This document shows, one piece after another, positions 27,485 through 38,943 of a stretch of DNA of 64,000 bases. The stretch is from positions 95,854,533-95,918,532 of the forward strand of contig CM048845.1 in NCBI GenBank assembly GCA_026545225.1, in the 5' to 3' direction. The DNA comes from Cornus controversa (lineage: Eukaryota; Streptophyta; Magnoliopsida; Cornales; Cornaceae). Positions within the stretch are counted from its first letter, which is position 1, and each line of letters begins with the position of its first letter. Position numbers and translations under genes: made by a program. The notes under the pieces are model-generated. The model did no database searches and was not told the DNA's origin. It was given only the letters and a program-made list of their open reading frames with translations.

Positions 27485-30400
27485 ATGGCAACTGCAACAA
27501 TGGCCACTGCAGCCGGTGCAGCTGCTCTTCTCTATTATACATTAAACCGGAAATTACAATCCCCTACAACTGCAGAAGATGATGACGAAAATGGTGTTGA
27601 TGTGCACAATCATGCTCCTTTAGGAATTGATCGAGTTTCGCATAGACTTATTCAAGCCCCTGCAACGTGGTTGGAGACAATTTCAACGTTGTCAGAGACT
27701 CTTCGGTTTACTTACTCTGAGACTCTTGGAAAGTGGCCCATTGGGGATTTGGCATTTGGCATCAACTTTCTTTTGAAGAGGCAGGTAAGCATATCTTAAT
27801 GATTGTAGTCCTTGTTCTGAGGAAGATGTAGTGGATGATGTTACTCAAAATAGTGTATCTTTTGACTGTATTATTTGGAAAAATGCCTTTGCTCTTAATA
27901 TTCTACTCATCTAGATGAATGAAATAGCTGCAATTAGATATAATCTAGAACATGCATTCAAGTAGCCAAAATCCAATAAAGTTTAATATCACGTGGCATT
28001 TGATATGTACAAACTGCGAATAACACAGCTTTGAGAAAATCGAACTGCAAACAGTTAAATCACTGTCATATTGCCTCATCTTACACTGTTAAATTCATCT
28101 TGGAAGCATTGATTTTTTTTTTGGTGTCCCGTCAAGATGTCAATCAAATTGATTTATACCCCCTAGTTGTTGTTCCTTTTTGAGTTCATTCTTTTGTGAT
28201 GTTTCCTCTGATCTCTAAATAGTTGTTCGTTTTTTAGTGCATACTCTTGGATTGCCTTTGGAAGCCGTCTTCATTGAGGTCTAGGGATATTGAGATATGG
28301 ATTCTTTTTAGTAGACAGGATTGGCTTTGTAGTTTCTCAAAATTTCCAGGTCTTTTTACTCAAAAATAAACAAAACTGAGGCAATAACTGTAATGCATCC
28401 TTGATTCCTGAAAACATGAGCAGAATAGAGATGAAATATCCCTCAGAGATAAGTGACATCCAAATTGTTGAGTAGGTGATACCAAATGAACTAATAAAAA
28501 AAGAAAGGAAGATACCAAATGAACTGTGCAAATCTATATAGAAGGAGAACTTGCAGGATTTGCCCTTTCAAAACTTACGGGATAATGAGCATTGGTTCTT
28601 GACCCCTTTTCTTCCTCAGCATGTGAATTTTTAAATATATATTGGGGGCATGGTGTAGGTTTGAAGGACCAAACTTTCTTTTTGGGAGTAGTATAATTTT
28701 GTGAATCATCCAAAATGCTCTGTGACACTACAATTTGTCTAAATAAGATGATGCCTGATAGTTTAACTGATTTTAATATCTGCTGATTCTTATATGTTCT
28801 GTTATGAACTAAGTGAGCACTTCTTGTGATGTTATAAGGCAATATGACTATGGCTTACTTTGTCACCTTAGAGGTTTCTTATTTTATTTGGCTAATCTTC
28901 TTAGCATATGAACTTATGTTGCAGGGGAACCTACAGGTTGATAGTGTCTTTGGTGGTAATGATAGTTTACAGCTTAAAGGAGCTGAAATAATTGCTGAGC
29001 TTAGATATCTCTTAAACTTGTTGACCCTTTGTTGGCATTTTTCGAAAAAGCCGTTCCCATTATTTTTGGAGGAGACCGGTTTTTCTGAAGAAAATGTTCT
29101 TCTTCAGGAACCCAAAGCTGGAGTAAGTCAGTTGGAACTCAAATGATTCTATATTTTTGCGTTGATTATATATATATATTTGTGCGTGTGTGTGTGTGTT
29201 TGGGGTGGGTAGGGGGATGAGATGTTAGATATGGTGTTTGTGAATATTTTGATGCAGATACATGTTTGCACAAGGGGGGAGAGTGAGAACAACAGTTGAG
29301 GTCGGTGGTCTTCTCAAGGAGATCTTATTTGGTTTTTTGTGGGGTGGGGGGTTTGGTTTAGTATTATTTTGTTAGTGTAGTAACTCATATTTTTCCATTT
29401 GCCTGAACTTTCTCATTTATTTATTTTCCAGATTTTGAAGCCGGCTTTTACAGTACTAGTTGACCACAAAACAAGATCTTTTCTCCTACTAATACGTGGA
29501 ACTCATAGTATTAAGGACACCTTGACAGCTGCAACTGGAGCAGTGGTACCGTTCCATCACACTGTTGTATATGAGGGAGGAGTCAGTAATTTGGTTTTAG
29601 GATACGCACATTGTGGAATGGTTGCAGCTGCTCGATGGATTGCAAAGCTCGCCACTCCTTGTCTTGTCAAAGCACTTGGCGAATATCCTGATTATAAACT
29701 TAAGGTAGTGACAATAAGGAGTTTCTGCTTTTGGCATTTCTTGTGTTGTAAGGAAGAAGGAACATTTCTTTTGCTATGTAATTATTTTCTGGATGGAGGT
29801 CTCGTAGTCCCATTAGAAACGGCTACTCCTTGTCTTGCTAAATAACTCAGCGAATATCCTGATTATATACTTGAGGTAGTAACAATCTGGACTTTCTGCT
29901 CCATTTCATGCAAGGAAGATGGAACATTTCTTTTGCAATGTAATTTGTTTCTGGATAGAATCTTGTAGTCCCATTAGAAACCACTTTCTCAACAAAATTC
30001 TAGGTTAAATTCATATTCGCTTTCCCCGTTACTACTTTTCATTAGTTAGTATTATCTGAGTGCTTACAAGAATTTATAGAATATGTGGTTATGTTAGTTA
30101 GTTTTTATGAATCTGCCCCTGACTACCTATTTTAATAAAGGGTAATGTTACTCAGGCAGAATTTTTAGGTAGAATTCATAGGCAGAATCATTTACATCCA
30201 TTGGATGCATGTGGTGAGTGTATGTGGTGGGGCCTATCACATACATCTAATGGATGTAAATAATTCTGCCTATGAATTCTGCCTAAGATTTCTGCCTGAG
30301 TAGCATTACCCTTTAATGAATAACTATCGATTTATAGTATATGATTGCTTAAAAATATCTTCAAAAGCTTCACTCAAATAGTCTATTGTATTTGCGGTTT

Positions 30401-33400
30401 TTTTTACTTTCTTGATTTTTTAAATGGCGGTATTTGATAATGGTTTGGTTATTGAGATAGAAAGAGAGAGATCAGTAAAATATTATTTTTTGGTTATAGA
30501 TTGTAGGACACTCTCTGGGTGGAGGAACTGCAGCCCTTTTAACATATGTATTACGTGAGCAGAAAGAATTGTCTACAGCTACCTGTTTTACATTTGCTCC
30601 AGGTCAGTGTTTACTATGCACCATGTCTTGAACTTGTTCGTCTTTTGAGCATTAATTTCTGATGTTTCTCTATACTCTCAACTTTGTTACAGTGATGCCT
30701 TCTTTTGCATTGACATACTACTTGATTGTTGGGTGCGCTAACTTCTTCTGCTTGCTAAGATTGCTTTATTGCTGACTGGATCTCTGATACAGGTGCTTGT
30801 ATGACATGGGAATTGGCGGAATCAGGCAATGAATTCATTACTTCTGTTATAAATGGAGCTGATTTAGTCCCTACATTCTCAGCTGCTTCAGTGGATGACT
30901 TGCGTGCTGAGGTTTATTCCTCGATTCTGTTAATATAAATTTCTTGTGTTCTATTTGGGTATTAGAATGTTGTTATTTATTATAAATATGCATACTGATG
31001 TTGGTAATAGATGTTCATGGAGACTAGACTCGAGAGTTAATTTGACTGGGATAGATTAGGACCACAATTATATTGTACTAAGTTGTAATTGTGCTATGCC
31101 TAATATTTTTTAATTAATTTTTCGTCGTTTTTAATTTTTATTATATCTCTACTTTTCACTTCCATTTGATCATTATGATGAAGTAAAGCTAGATCAATAG
31201 TGTCAAGAATATAGGCTAAGTTGAGAGAGAAATCTTAGAGAGAGAGGAGAGAAATAGACTTGTTTATTATATATCCAAAGAGTGACTACAATCTGAATTT
31301 ATAATGATCTAAAGAACAAAAATAAGAAAAACAACAATATATGGAAAGTAGTGTCTATGGAAAACAGTGATTCTGCCTCTAATTAAGGAATAATTGATAT
31401 AACCTTAATTAAGGAATAGTTGCTGACTATAGCTCTGTATTCTATTCACGACACTCCCCCTCAAGCTGGAGAGTAGATGTCAACAACTCCCAGCTTATCG
31501 CAGATAGAATTAATGGCATGCTTTGGATGATACAAACGAAGTCACAATTTTTTTGGAAGTCACCTCAATATCAAGAAAATAACGGAGGTTGCCCAAATCT
31601 TTAGTGAGAAAATTCAAACCCCAAAGAGGCCATCTTTATATTTATGGGCATCATCAGTTCGAAGAATGTGTAACTTAGCATTCAATTGATTAGTTATCTC
31701 AGCATAAAAATATTTAAATACATGAAAGACTTGCGATTGATCTTTAAGAATATATAACCAAGTCAAACGAAAATAGTTATCAATGAAGGAAATAAAATAA
31801 CGGGCACCAGCTAATCCAGTAGTTCGGCTGGACCTCAAACATCAAAGTGAACAAGCTCAAAAGGGCGTAAACAAGGCCTATCAATTCTAAGCTTAAAAGT
31901 AGTCCTATGATGCTTGCTAAGTTCACAATTAAACTAGAAAAATTTGGTAAAGAAGGAACTAAATACCGAAGATTGTCAGATGAAGGATGCCTAAGACGAC
32001 AATGCCACTGATACGGAGAAGTTGAGGTATGGAGTGCAGATGCAATAGGTGAACAAGACGACTGAAAGTAGTAGAGCCCATCCTTCTCAAATCTCCTACC
32101 AATCATCTTCTTCGTCTTTAGATCCTGAAAGATACAGTGAGTAGGATACAATGTTACCGAACAATTTAGAGTAGAAGTAATTTTACGAACTGATAACAAG
32201 TTAAAAGGAAATTGAGGTAGATACAAGACGGAAGAGAAGGTTAGACTAGATGTACTATCGGTACCAATTCCTTGGACCGGAGACTTGGTACCATTAGCTA
32301 TTGTAACAAACGAGGGAGAAGATACACGAGTAGTGTCAGACAGAAGAGAGGAGTTACCTGTCATATGATCTGAGGCTCCGGAAACAATAATCCAAGGTGT
32401 ACTGAAGGAAGAATGAAGACAAGTATTACCTGAATCACCAAAAGTAGCTGTGGAAATGGATGGAGGATTGACACGCTTGACAATCGAATCATACTCAGCT
32501 TTGGAGATAAGAACCTGTTCTTCAACAACAAGATTAGGGTTTTCCCCTTCAATCACAACCTAACCCTCAACCACAACCTGATTTACCCATGCAGGAGGCT
32601 TGCTGTGAAGTTCCTAACAATAATCAACAGAGTGATTGGTGTGGCCACAGTGTGTACAAGTCTTGCCACCACAATCACCTCTACCACCACGACCACCTCT
32701 GCTAGTATGAGGAGGACCACATCCCCCTCGACTACCATGTGAAGTATCTAATCACCCAGCTGGAGCAGCAAGGGCAAAACAATCCTCCTTCTTTGTAGTA
32801 GAAGAGTGCATAGAGGCACGTCGAACAAGGGCCAAAGTCTCACTAGCAGTTGGCAAATCTTTGCCTGAGAGAATCTGAGAACTGATGGGAGCAAGTTCTG
32901 GCCGAAATCCTGATAAAAATTTTGCTACCTAAAATTATTCTCTGTGTTGTTTTTGACTCTCTAAATCCGTAGTTAAAGGCTGATAAACATTAAGTTCTTC
33001 CCACGTGCCTTTCAATTTCGAGTAGTAGTCTTCAATCGATCGGTCATCTTATTGAAGAGAAAAGATATCTTGGTACAACTAGTAGATGCGAGAAATATTC
33101 TTTTTTGACGAGTACATTTCTTTGAGTGTGTCCCAAATCAACTATTCCATAGCCAAGTCATAATCTATGCATCCTCCTGTTTCCATGCATCAATCTGATT
33201 TTCCTCCTTGGGTTTGGGTGACAAGATGTAAGAAAGTTTTTCACGAGCTTTTAGAAAAACTTGGACTTGCCCGAGACCATTGAAGGTAATTGGAACTCTT
33301 CAATTTGGTAGTAGTTATCGAGCCGAAAAAGAGAGTGTCCTTGTTTTCCGATTCGTCACCTATGATAGTCGAGACGAGACAATCTGAGTACAAGAGAGAG

Positions 33401-35769
33401 AACTATAAAATATTGAACATAAAATAGAGAAAGAAAATAATATTTTATGTTTTTTTTTTTCGAAGACCTAGGGTTCTAGGTCATTCTACCAAAGAAAGAA
33501 TAGAGAAACAGAATATACAGAGAAGGAATAGAGATAGTAAGAAAGAAGAAAAAGAAAAAGGAAGAAGAAGAAGAAGAAGAAGAAGCTTCTTACGTTATGT
33601 CTTATCTTGATGCTTTGATACCATGTCAAGAATATAGGCTAAGTTGAGAGAGAAATCTTAGAGAGAGGAGATAATTAGATTGTTTTATTATATATCCAAA
33701 GAGTGATTACAATCTGAATTTATAATGATCAAAAGAACAAAAATAAGGAAAGCAATAATATATGAAAAACAGTGATTTTGTCCCTAATTAAGGAATAATT
33801 GATATAACCCTAATTGAGGAATAGTTGACTGATTATAACTGTATTCTATTCACGACAAATAGAAACATTTAACTAAAAAGAACTGCCTATAATAGAGATT
33901 ATAGCTCCTCCATCCCACCCCACCCCACTGTGCGTTTTCTTCTGGTAAGGGTCCTGCCCTCATTAGTTCTCCTCTTTCTTCCTTTCACTCACGTGGATTT
34001 GATGGTTGGTGTGCATGGGGTACTTTCTCTTGTCCTTGGCAGGGTCTTCTATGATGGTTATTACTTAATAAAAGAAAAGTCTTCTATGATGATTATGGTT
34101 GGCAATCGCTAAAGCTATTCCAATTTTTCACAAGTTGTCCCAAATAACATCCTCCACCTTAGTGTGATCCACTTAATATGTGGTTGGGCTGCTTTCATGA
34201 CAGCAGCAGAATTAATCTGCTTAGCTTTGTTGCAACTTTGAATAAACATTGGTTTAGTTATTGTTTCGCCTACCATGTTATGTACTTCCTTTTATTTATT
34301 TATTTTATTTTTCCTTTTGTAGGTGACAGCATCTGCTTGGCTAAATGATCTGAGGAATCAGATTGAGCGTACAAGAATTCTTAGTACAGTGTATCGTTCT
34401 GCATCGGCTCTGGGTTCTCGTCTTCCATCCATTGCCAGTGCTAGAGCAAAAGTTGCTGGGGCTGGTGCAATATTGCGTCCAGTTTCCAATGGTACACAGG
34501 TATGTCCTTTTCTGTTATGTCATCCCTTAAATATTGTTTTTACTATCCTTCCTTAGGTGGGAGGATTTGAAGGCAAATGATATATTACCCATCTTGTCCC
34601 TATGATTTATAACAAGTGAATTCCTATGTTTCCTTTTCTGCTTGTATAAAGAACATTCTTTTTATTTTCTTTCCTTTCTCCACAATATCTTTCTCAAACA
34701 AGATGAAGATTTACGACAATCTTTTTTCTTGTTTTTCTTCCTCGTTATCCAAACATGACAAAAGGTTAGGACTATCATTTCCTCTCTCTCTTAATATCAG
34801 TGCTATCTTATCCTTCCTTCCCTCTCACTAATCCAGATGCTTTGTAGGTTCTTAGTTGAGCAACTTGTTCCAGAAGCTTTAGAAATAGACATATTTGGTG
34901 ACATTAGCTCCTTATTCTGATGTTTACAGGTTGTGATGAGGAGAGCCCAAAGTATGGCTCAGGCAGCATGGTCACGTCCTTCCCTCCGCTTATCATCATG
35001 GTCATGCATGGGCCCCCGTCATCGAGCCGCTGCTGCTCGTAGAAACTTGAATGATGGGGAAAACTCTGCAGAATCATCCTCCACCAAGACGGAAGCTTCT
35101 GATCCTCTTCTCACATCTCCCCAAAAGACCACAAATACCTGCGAGACCGCGGAACTTCCCATGTCTTCATCTGAAGGGATTGTATGGAATTCAGAAATTG
35201 AATGCTCTTGTTCTGCTGAAATGGCTCTCCACAGGGAGGTAGATGCTGATCTCGTTGTTGGCGAGGACCTCACAGACCACACTAGACAAGAAGACCGAAT
35301 GACTGAAGTTGAGTTATGGCAGCAACTTGAGCATGAGCTATATGATCAGATGGAAGGTGAGGAAGCTGATGTGGCAAAGGAAATAAGGGAAGAAGAAGCA
35401 GCAGCCATTGCAGAGGTAGGTGAGAGCCAGTCAGGGAGCGCTTTTCCTGAAATGAAGGAGGTACATAGATTTTACCCTCCCGGAAAAATTATGCATATTG
35501 TTACCTCCATCTCCGATGAGGAGGTTTGTGAAAGTGATAAAACTAGCTCTAGTGATGCAGACAGTAACCAGCTGGCAGAGACTAAGATTGGGATTTTTCT
35601 CACCTCTAGATCACTTTATAGTAAACTGAGGTTGTGTCAGACCATGGTCAGTGATCACTTCATGCCAGTTTATAGAAGACAGATTGAAAAGCTAATCAAA
35701 GAACTTGAGAAGGAAGAAGCTTATCACAACGATCATTGTAGGAAAAAAGCAGAAGAGGTCATTTTATAG
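27485..35769 (+). CDS. Lipase class 3 family protein with mono-/di-acylglycerol lipase N-terminal region
   Basis: Predicted alpha/beta-hydrolase acting on acylglycerols. Coding exons: 27485-27784, 28925-29122, 29432-29704, 30500-30602, 30793-30911, 34323-34499 and 34930-35769. All junctions are GT-AG and in frame, giving 669 residues. The N-terminus has a hydrophobic segment (about residues 5-20, AAGAAALLYY), a possible membrane anchor. The nucleophile elbow IVGHSLGGGTAALL places the candidate catalytic Ser at 262; Asp315 in NGADLVPTF is the likely acid, and a His in PPGKIMHIV (about residue 580) is a possible third member. Exon 6 (WLNDLRNQIERTR) and the Ser/Glu-rich C-terminus are typical of the plant proteins annotated as Lipase3_N plus Lipase_3. 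Intron 5 is 3.4 kb because of an antisense copia insertion; intron 3 has a partial exon duplication and a MITE. The exons look intact. The substrate is inferred from the family. Confidence 0.93.
29651..29982 (+). repeat. Tandem duplication of the exon 3 end and intron 3 start (lipase gene)
   Basis: Unit 1 (29651-29821) covers the last 54 bp of exon 3, its donor site and about 117 bp of intron. Unit 2 (29822-29982) repeats this with about 15 percent divergence. The exon-like part of unit 2 contains an in-frame TAA (CTTGCTAAATAACTC) but keeps a donor-like GAGGTAGTAA, so a decoy 5' splice site remains. Confidence 0.9.
30140..30311. mobile_element. Short TIR element (172 bp) in lipase intron 3
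   Basis: Ends GGGTAATGTTACTCAGGCAG and its near-perfect complement, with a second inverted block AGGCAGAAT nearer the centre (arms about 75 bp). Flanks TTTAATAAA and TTTAATGAA match at 8 of 9 positions, which fits a Mutator-type MITE. Non-coding. Confidence 0.8.
31201..33857 (-). mobile_element. Deleted Ty1/copia LTR retrotransposon in lipase intron 5, antisense
   Basis: LTRs at 31201-31453 and 33624-33857 (TG...CA, with scattered differences and small deletions) are flanked by a perfect 5-bp duplication AATAG (31196-31200 and 33858-33862). Reading on the minus strand, the primer-binding site TGGTATCAAAGC abuts the LTR at 33623 and a polypurine tract TTGAGGGGGAG abuts the other LTR at 31454. 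The internal 2.2 kb carries gag, protease and the start of integrase but no reverse transcriptase. It cannot move by itself. Confidence 0.95.
31614..33400 (-). pseudogene. Copia gag-protease-integrase remnant
   Basis: Minus-strand coding remnant inside the intronic element. A zinc knuckle CTHCGHTNHSVDYC (C-x2-C-x4-H-x4-C) is at 32658-32617 and is followed by a stop codon. The protease region reads WIIVSGASDHMTG, so the catalytic Asp of D-S-G is Val (codon at 32385-32383). A gag-pre-integrase segment (YQWHCRLRHPSSDNLRYLV) and the integrase core start (YFISFIDNYFRLTWLYIL) follow in different frames. Several stops and a frameshift are present; RT and RNase H are absent. Confidence 0.85.
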
Positions 35770-36973
35770 GGAAATGGATCGTCAAACCGATAGTTTTTGA
35801 GGTACAAGTATACTGAAAGGGGCTCTTTATTACAACACCGAAGAAGCATAGTCTTCTACTGCCACTACCGCATTGGTGAAGCATGGTGGTAGAACCCATG
35901 ACTAATGCTTCAACTGAACCCCTTGGGGAGAATTCCTGTCAGTGAAAATGTTGAAAGGTTTTACTTTCGACCTCCATACAGCCTCTTAACAATTCTGATT
36001 ATTGTATATATTGTCTGGATTGATTGATTCTTTTGTTCTTCAATGATACAAGTCATCAGATGTTTGCATTGTTCAATGGAATCTTTTGGTAGAGTTCATT
36101 TCAATCTGCAACTTTCTTGATTACTTGTGTGTTTCTTGTTGCGAACTTGCACTTGGTAGATCTGGTTGACTATTTGAAGTACAGTGATATTTTGAAGAGA
36201 GTGTGGGGCCATTCCGGCCTATGAGTTTTGTCTCCAATTGATGAAATCAAATAGGAACAATAGCTTCGTATTAAAAGATGCGAGATGTCAATGAGTTGTT
36301 TTTAGTCTTTCTTTCCTTGTACCTAGCATTGTATGAGTAATGGTGTCTTTATGAGTACGGGTTAAATTTATCCAATATCATATTCGTGAGGAAGTCGTCT
36401 TTTAGGTATACCTATTTTTTTGTCCAATTTTTCATCATTCATGCATCCAATTTTTTCGTTATTCAAATTTTCACCATTCATGTCAAATGAGGCACGCAGT
36501 AATGCAGTATAGGGGAGCCAAGAATGTGTATTACCAAATCTGCCCACGGCTCCATCCGGATGGAATCGTGTTTTTGTATAAGTTTGAACTTTGAATTGTC
36601 TAGTTAGATGACTAATTTTGACTAATCGTGGCAGGGAAACATCTTCGAAGAGTTGATATTTGCCCTAGTATTTGATATTACAATAAACTAAACGCGCTTG
36701 TTGGAGGAAAGTGGAGTTTGATTTCGGGGAATGTGCATTGGTCTTCTCATCCAGTCTTGTCTATAATGATAAGAGAATAAGGATGTATTCTGCATTTTGT
36801 GTATGCATTAATATATATGCACTATGTATGTCGTCAATGCCGAAGGAATCGTCATTGTTACATCATTAAATTGATTGATTTTAAAATAAATACAGAGGCG
36901 GAGATGCATTCTTGTAATTAACTTTCATATACTCTCAGTTCTTCTTAAACGTTGATTGAGAACTTCTCCTACA
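35770..36973. other. Lipase 3' region and EXO70 upstream region
   Basis: The first 300 bp or so are probably lipase 3' UTR. I see no further gene. In the EXO70 frame a TGA lies 18 bp before its ATG, so no extra N-terminal coding sequence continues upstream. Confidence 0.5.
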
Positions 36974-38629
36974 ATGGAACTGCCAGAAAATATAGACATA
37001 GGGGTTGCATATGAATCGGCCGTGAAGATCATCTTGCAATGGGATGCAAGTGAAGCGAGGTTGATCTTCAATGGTGACCGCGATGAAATCAATGAGTATT
37101 TGCAAGCTATTGACATTATTCACCATCGCATGGAGTTGACCACTGTATCTGACGATCAGAGCAAGGCCAACACGGTGATCCGGGTAGCGATGGCACGACT
37201 GGAGGAGGAGTTGGTGAACGTTTTGACTGGCCACACCAGTCCGAGGTATTCCACTTGTTCAAGTTCATTAACTGATAGTACTAACTATGAATTACATGAA
37301 GGTGATTATTTAGACTACGATTCACCATCTGAGCAAGAAATTCATGATCTCCGGAGCATTGTTAAAGGAATGAACTCCATCGGATACCTTCATCAGTGCC
37401 TTCAGGTTTACAGGAGAGTAAGGAAGGCTATATTGGACCTGCGTTTTCAACGCCTTGGCGTTGAAAAATTGAGCATTCAAGGTGTCCGAAGGTTGGAGTG
37501 GGAAGTGTTGGAGGTGAAGATCAGACAGTGGATACGAGCCGCTAAGGTTTGTGTCCGAATTCTCTTCATGAACGAAAAACAACTCTCTGAGCAAATCTTT
37601 GAAGGTCTCGGAACTGTTGTTGATTTCTGTTACATGGAAATCATTCAAGATACTACAACTCAGTTGTTTGACTTTGTGGAAGCCGTAAGCACTAGTCGGC
37701 GATCACCAGAGAGGCTGTTCAAACTTTTAGATCTCCACGAGGCGTTGTTGGGTATTTTACCAGATCTTGAGGTACCTGTTCGAGTCTGGGCTGCTGATGT
37801 ACTCTCTCAGCTTGCAGAAGCGGTCAGAGGGAGTCTATCACAGCTAGAGAATGATGTGCTACATGAGTTGACCACAATTCTGGATCCAAATGGAACCTTT
37901 CACAGCTTGACTAAGTATGTGATGGGGTATATCCTTCGGATCTCTAATTGCGAGCGACCTTTAACTGAATTAGTTGTATCTAAGCCGTCAACGTCAGATT
38001 TAAGATATTCAGATGATCAAACCGTTCCTGACGTAGACATGATGGAATTTGAGGGTGGTCAAACTGCGTTGTCACTCCATCTAATTTGGATAATTGTGAT
38101 TTTATTATTCAAATTGGAATTAAAGTCCAAGCAGTACAAAGATGCCACATTGGCTCAAGTGTTCATGATCAACAATGTTCATTACATTGTTCAGGAAATT
38201 ATAGAACGTCCAGAATTGAGCAGGATGATTGGGGACGATTATTCGAAGAAATTAGTTATAAAAATTCGGCGGGCAGTAATGAGCTATGAAAGAACTACTT
38301 GGGGAAGTATCTTGTACTGTTTGAGAGATGAAAGATTGTGGAATCCAACAACAGTGGTAACTGGGAGGGCGATAAAAGAGAAGTTGAAGAACTTCAACAC
38401 CTTGTTTAAAGAGGTCCGTCAGACTCAATCGACATGGTTGATTCCAGATATTCAGCTTCGGGAGGATCTTCGTTTATCCATATTGGTGAAGTTGATCCCA
38501 GCTTACAGGACATTTATAGGCCGTTTCGGTAGCCATATAAAGACATACCACATCAAGTACTCGCCTGAGGAGCTTGAGACTGCTGTGATGGATCTTTTTG
38601 AGGGACATAGAATTGGGGGATTACAGTAG
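36974..38629 (+). CDS. Exocyst subunit EXO70 family protein, EXO70D-like, N-terminally short
   Basis: EXO70 proteins are exocyst subunits that help tether secretory vesicles to the plasma membrane; plants have many copies. This is one uninterrupted exon of 551 residues from the ATG at 36974; an upstream TTG reading (MRTSPT) was not used. Recognisable blocks are DDQSKAN (about residue 60), RLEWEVLEVKIRQWIRAAKV (about 171-190), RRSPERLFKLLDLHEAL, LSLHLIWIIVILLFKLELKS, NNVHYIVQ (about 400), WLIPDIQLREDLRLSI (about 488) and the C-terminal IKYSPEELETAVMDLFEGH. These fit the EXO70D group best. The N-terminus lacks about 80-100 residues compared with usual 600-680-residue members, and the segment before VRVWAADVL is shortened. 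There is no stop or frameshift, so it may be a functional divergent paralogue or an early pseudogene. Confidence 0.88.
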   Translation: MELPENIDIGVAYESAVKIILQWDASEARLIFNGDRDEINEYLQAIDIIHHRMELTTVSDDQSKANTVIRVAMARLEEELVNVLTGHTSPRYSTCSSSLTDSTNYELHEGDYLDYDSPSEQEIHDLRSIVKGMNSIGYLHQCLQVYRRVRKAILDLRFQRLGVEKLSIQGVRRLEWEVLEVKIRQWIRAAKVCVRILFMNEKQLSEQIFEGLGTVVDFCYMEIIQDTTTQLFDFVEAVSTSRRSPERLFKLLDLHEALLGILPDLEVPVRVWAADVLSQLAEAVRGSLSQLENDVLHELTTILDPNGTFHSLTKYVMGYILRISNCERPLTELVVSKPSTSDLRYSDDQTVPDVDMMEFEGGQTALSLHLIWIIVILLFKLELKSKQYKDATLAQVFMINNVHYIVQEIIERPELSRMIGDDYSKKLVIKIRRAVMSYERTTWGSILYCLRDERLWNPTTVVTGRAIKEKLKNFNTLFKEVRQTQSTWLIPDIQLREDLRLSILVKLIPAYRTFIGRFGSHIKTYHIKYSPEELETAVMDLFEGHRIGGLQ

Positions 38630-38876
38630 GGAGAGAGGATTACCTCTGTTGTGTAGCTCCGGTGATTGTACTAAAATAGAAAAAAAAAGTTTCTTTTTTT
38701 AGTAAATTAAACATATCGTTTATGAGGTATAAATTTACTTGTACGAGTCTCTCCCCTGTTTATAAAAAAGTGGAATTATTTTAATTAAGAAGTGAAGATA
38801 AAGTGTGCACAGAAGAAAAAAATATCCCTAGACTGGGTGGTTATCCACATAATATTTTAAGCGTTGATGACACCCC

Positions 38877-38943
38877 AAAATTTGAGCAGCAAGTGTTGGA
38901 AGCAAAAACCAAATGGTGGATACGAGCTGCTAAGATTTGGTTA
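38877..38943 (+). pseudogene. EXO70 gene fragment
   Basis: One frame reads KFEQQVLEAKTKWWIRAAKI, matching LEWEVLEVKIRQWIRAAKV of the upstream EXO70 gene. The nucleotides AAGTGTTGGA and GTGGATACGAGC also match closely. Only this conserved piece is visible; it is a relic of a second EXO70 copy or a partial duplication. Confidence 0.7.

Noticed and set aside
28534-28842. 102-codon minus-strand ORF in lipase intron 1
   Set aside because: No domain or homologue recognised; lies within a well-supported intron.
36956-36973. Upstream TTG start for the EXO70 frame
   Set aside because: A plant nuclear gene should start at ATG; the first in-frame ATG is at 36974.
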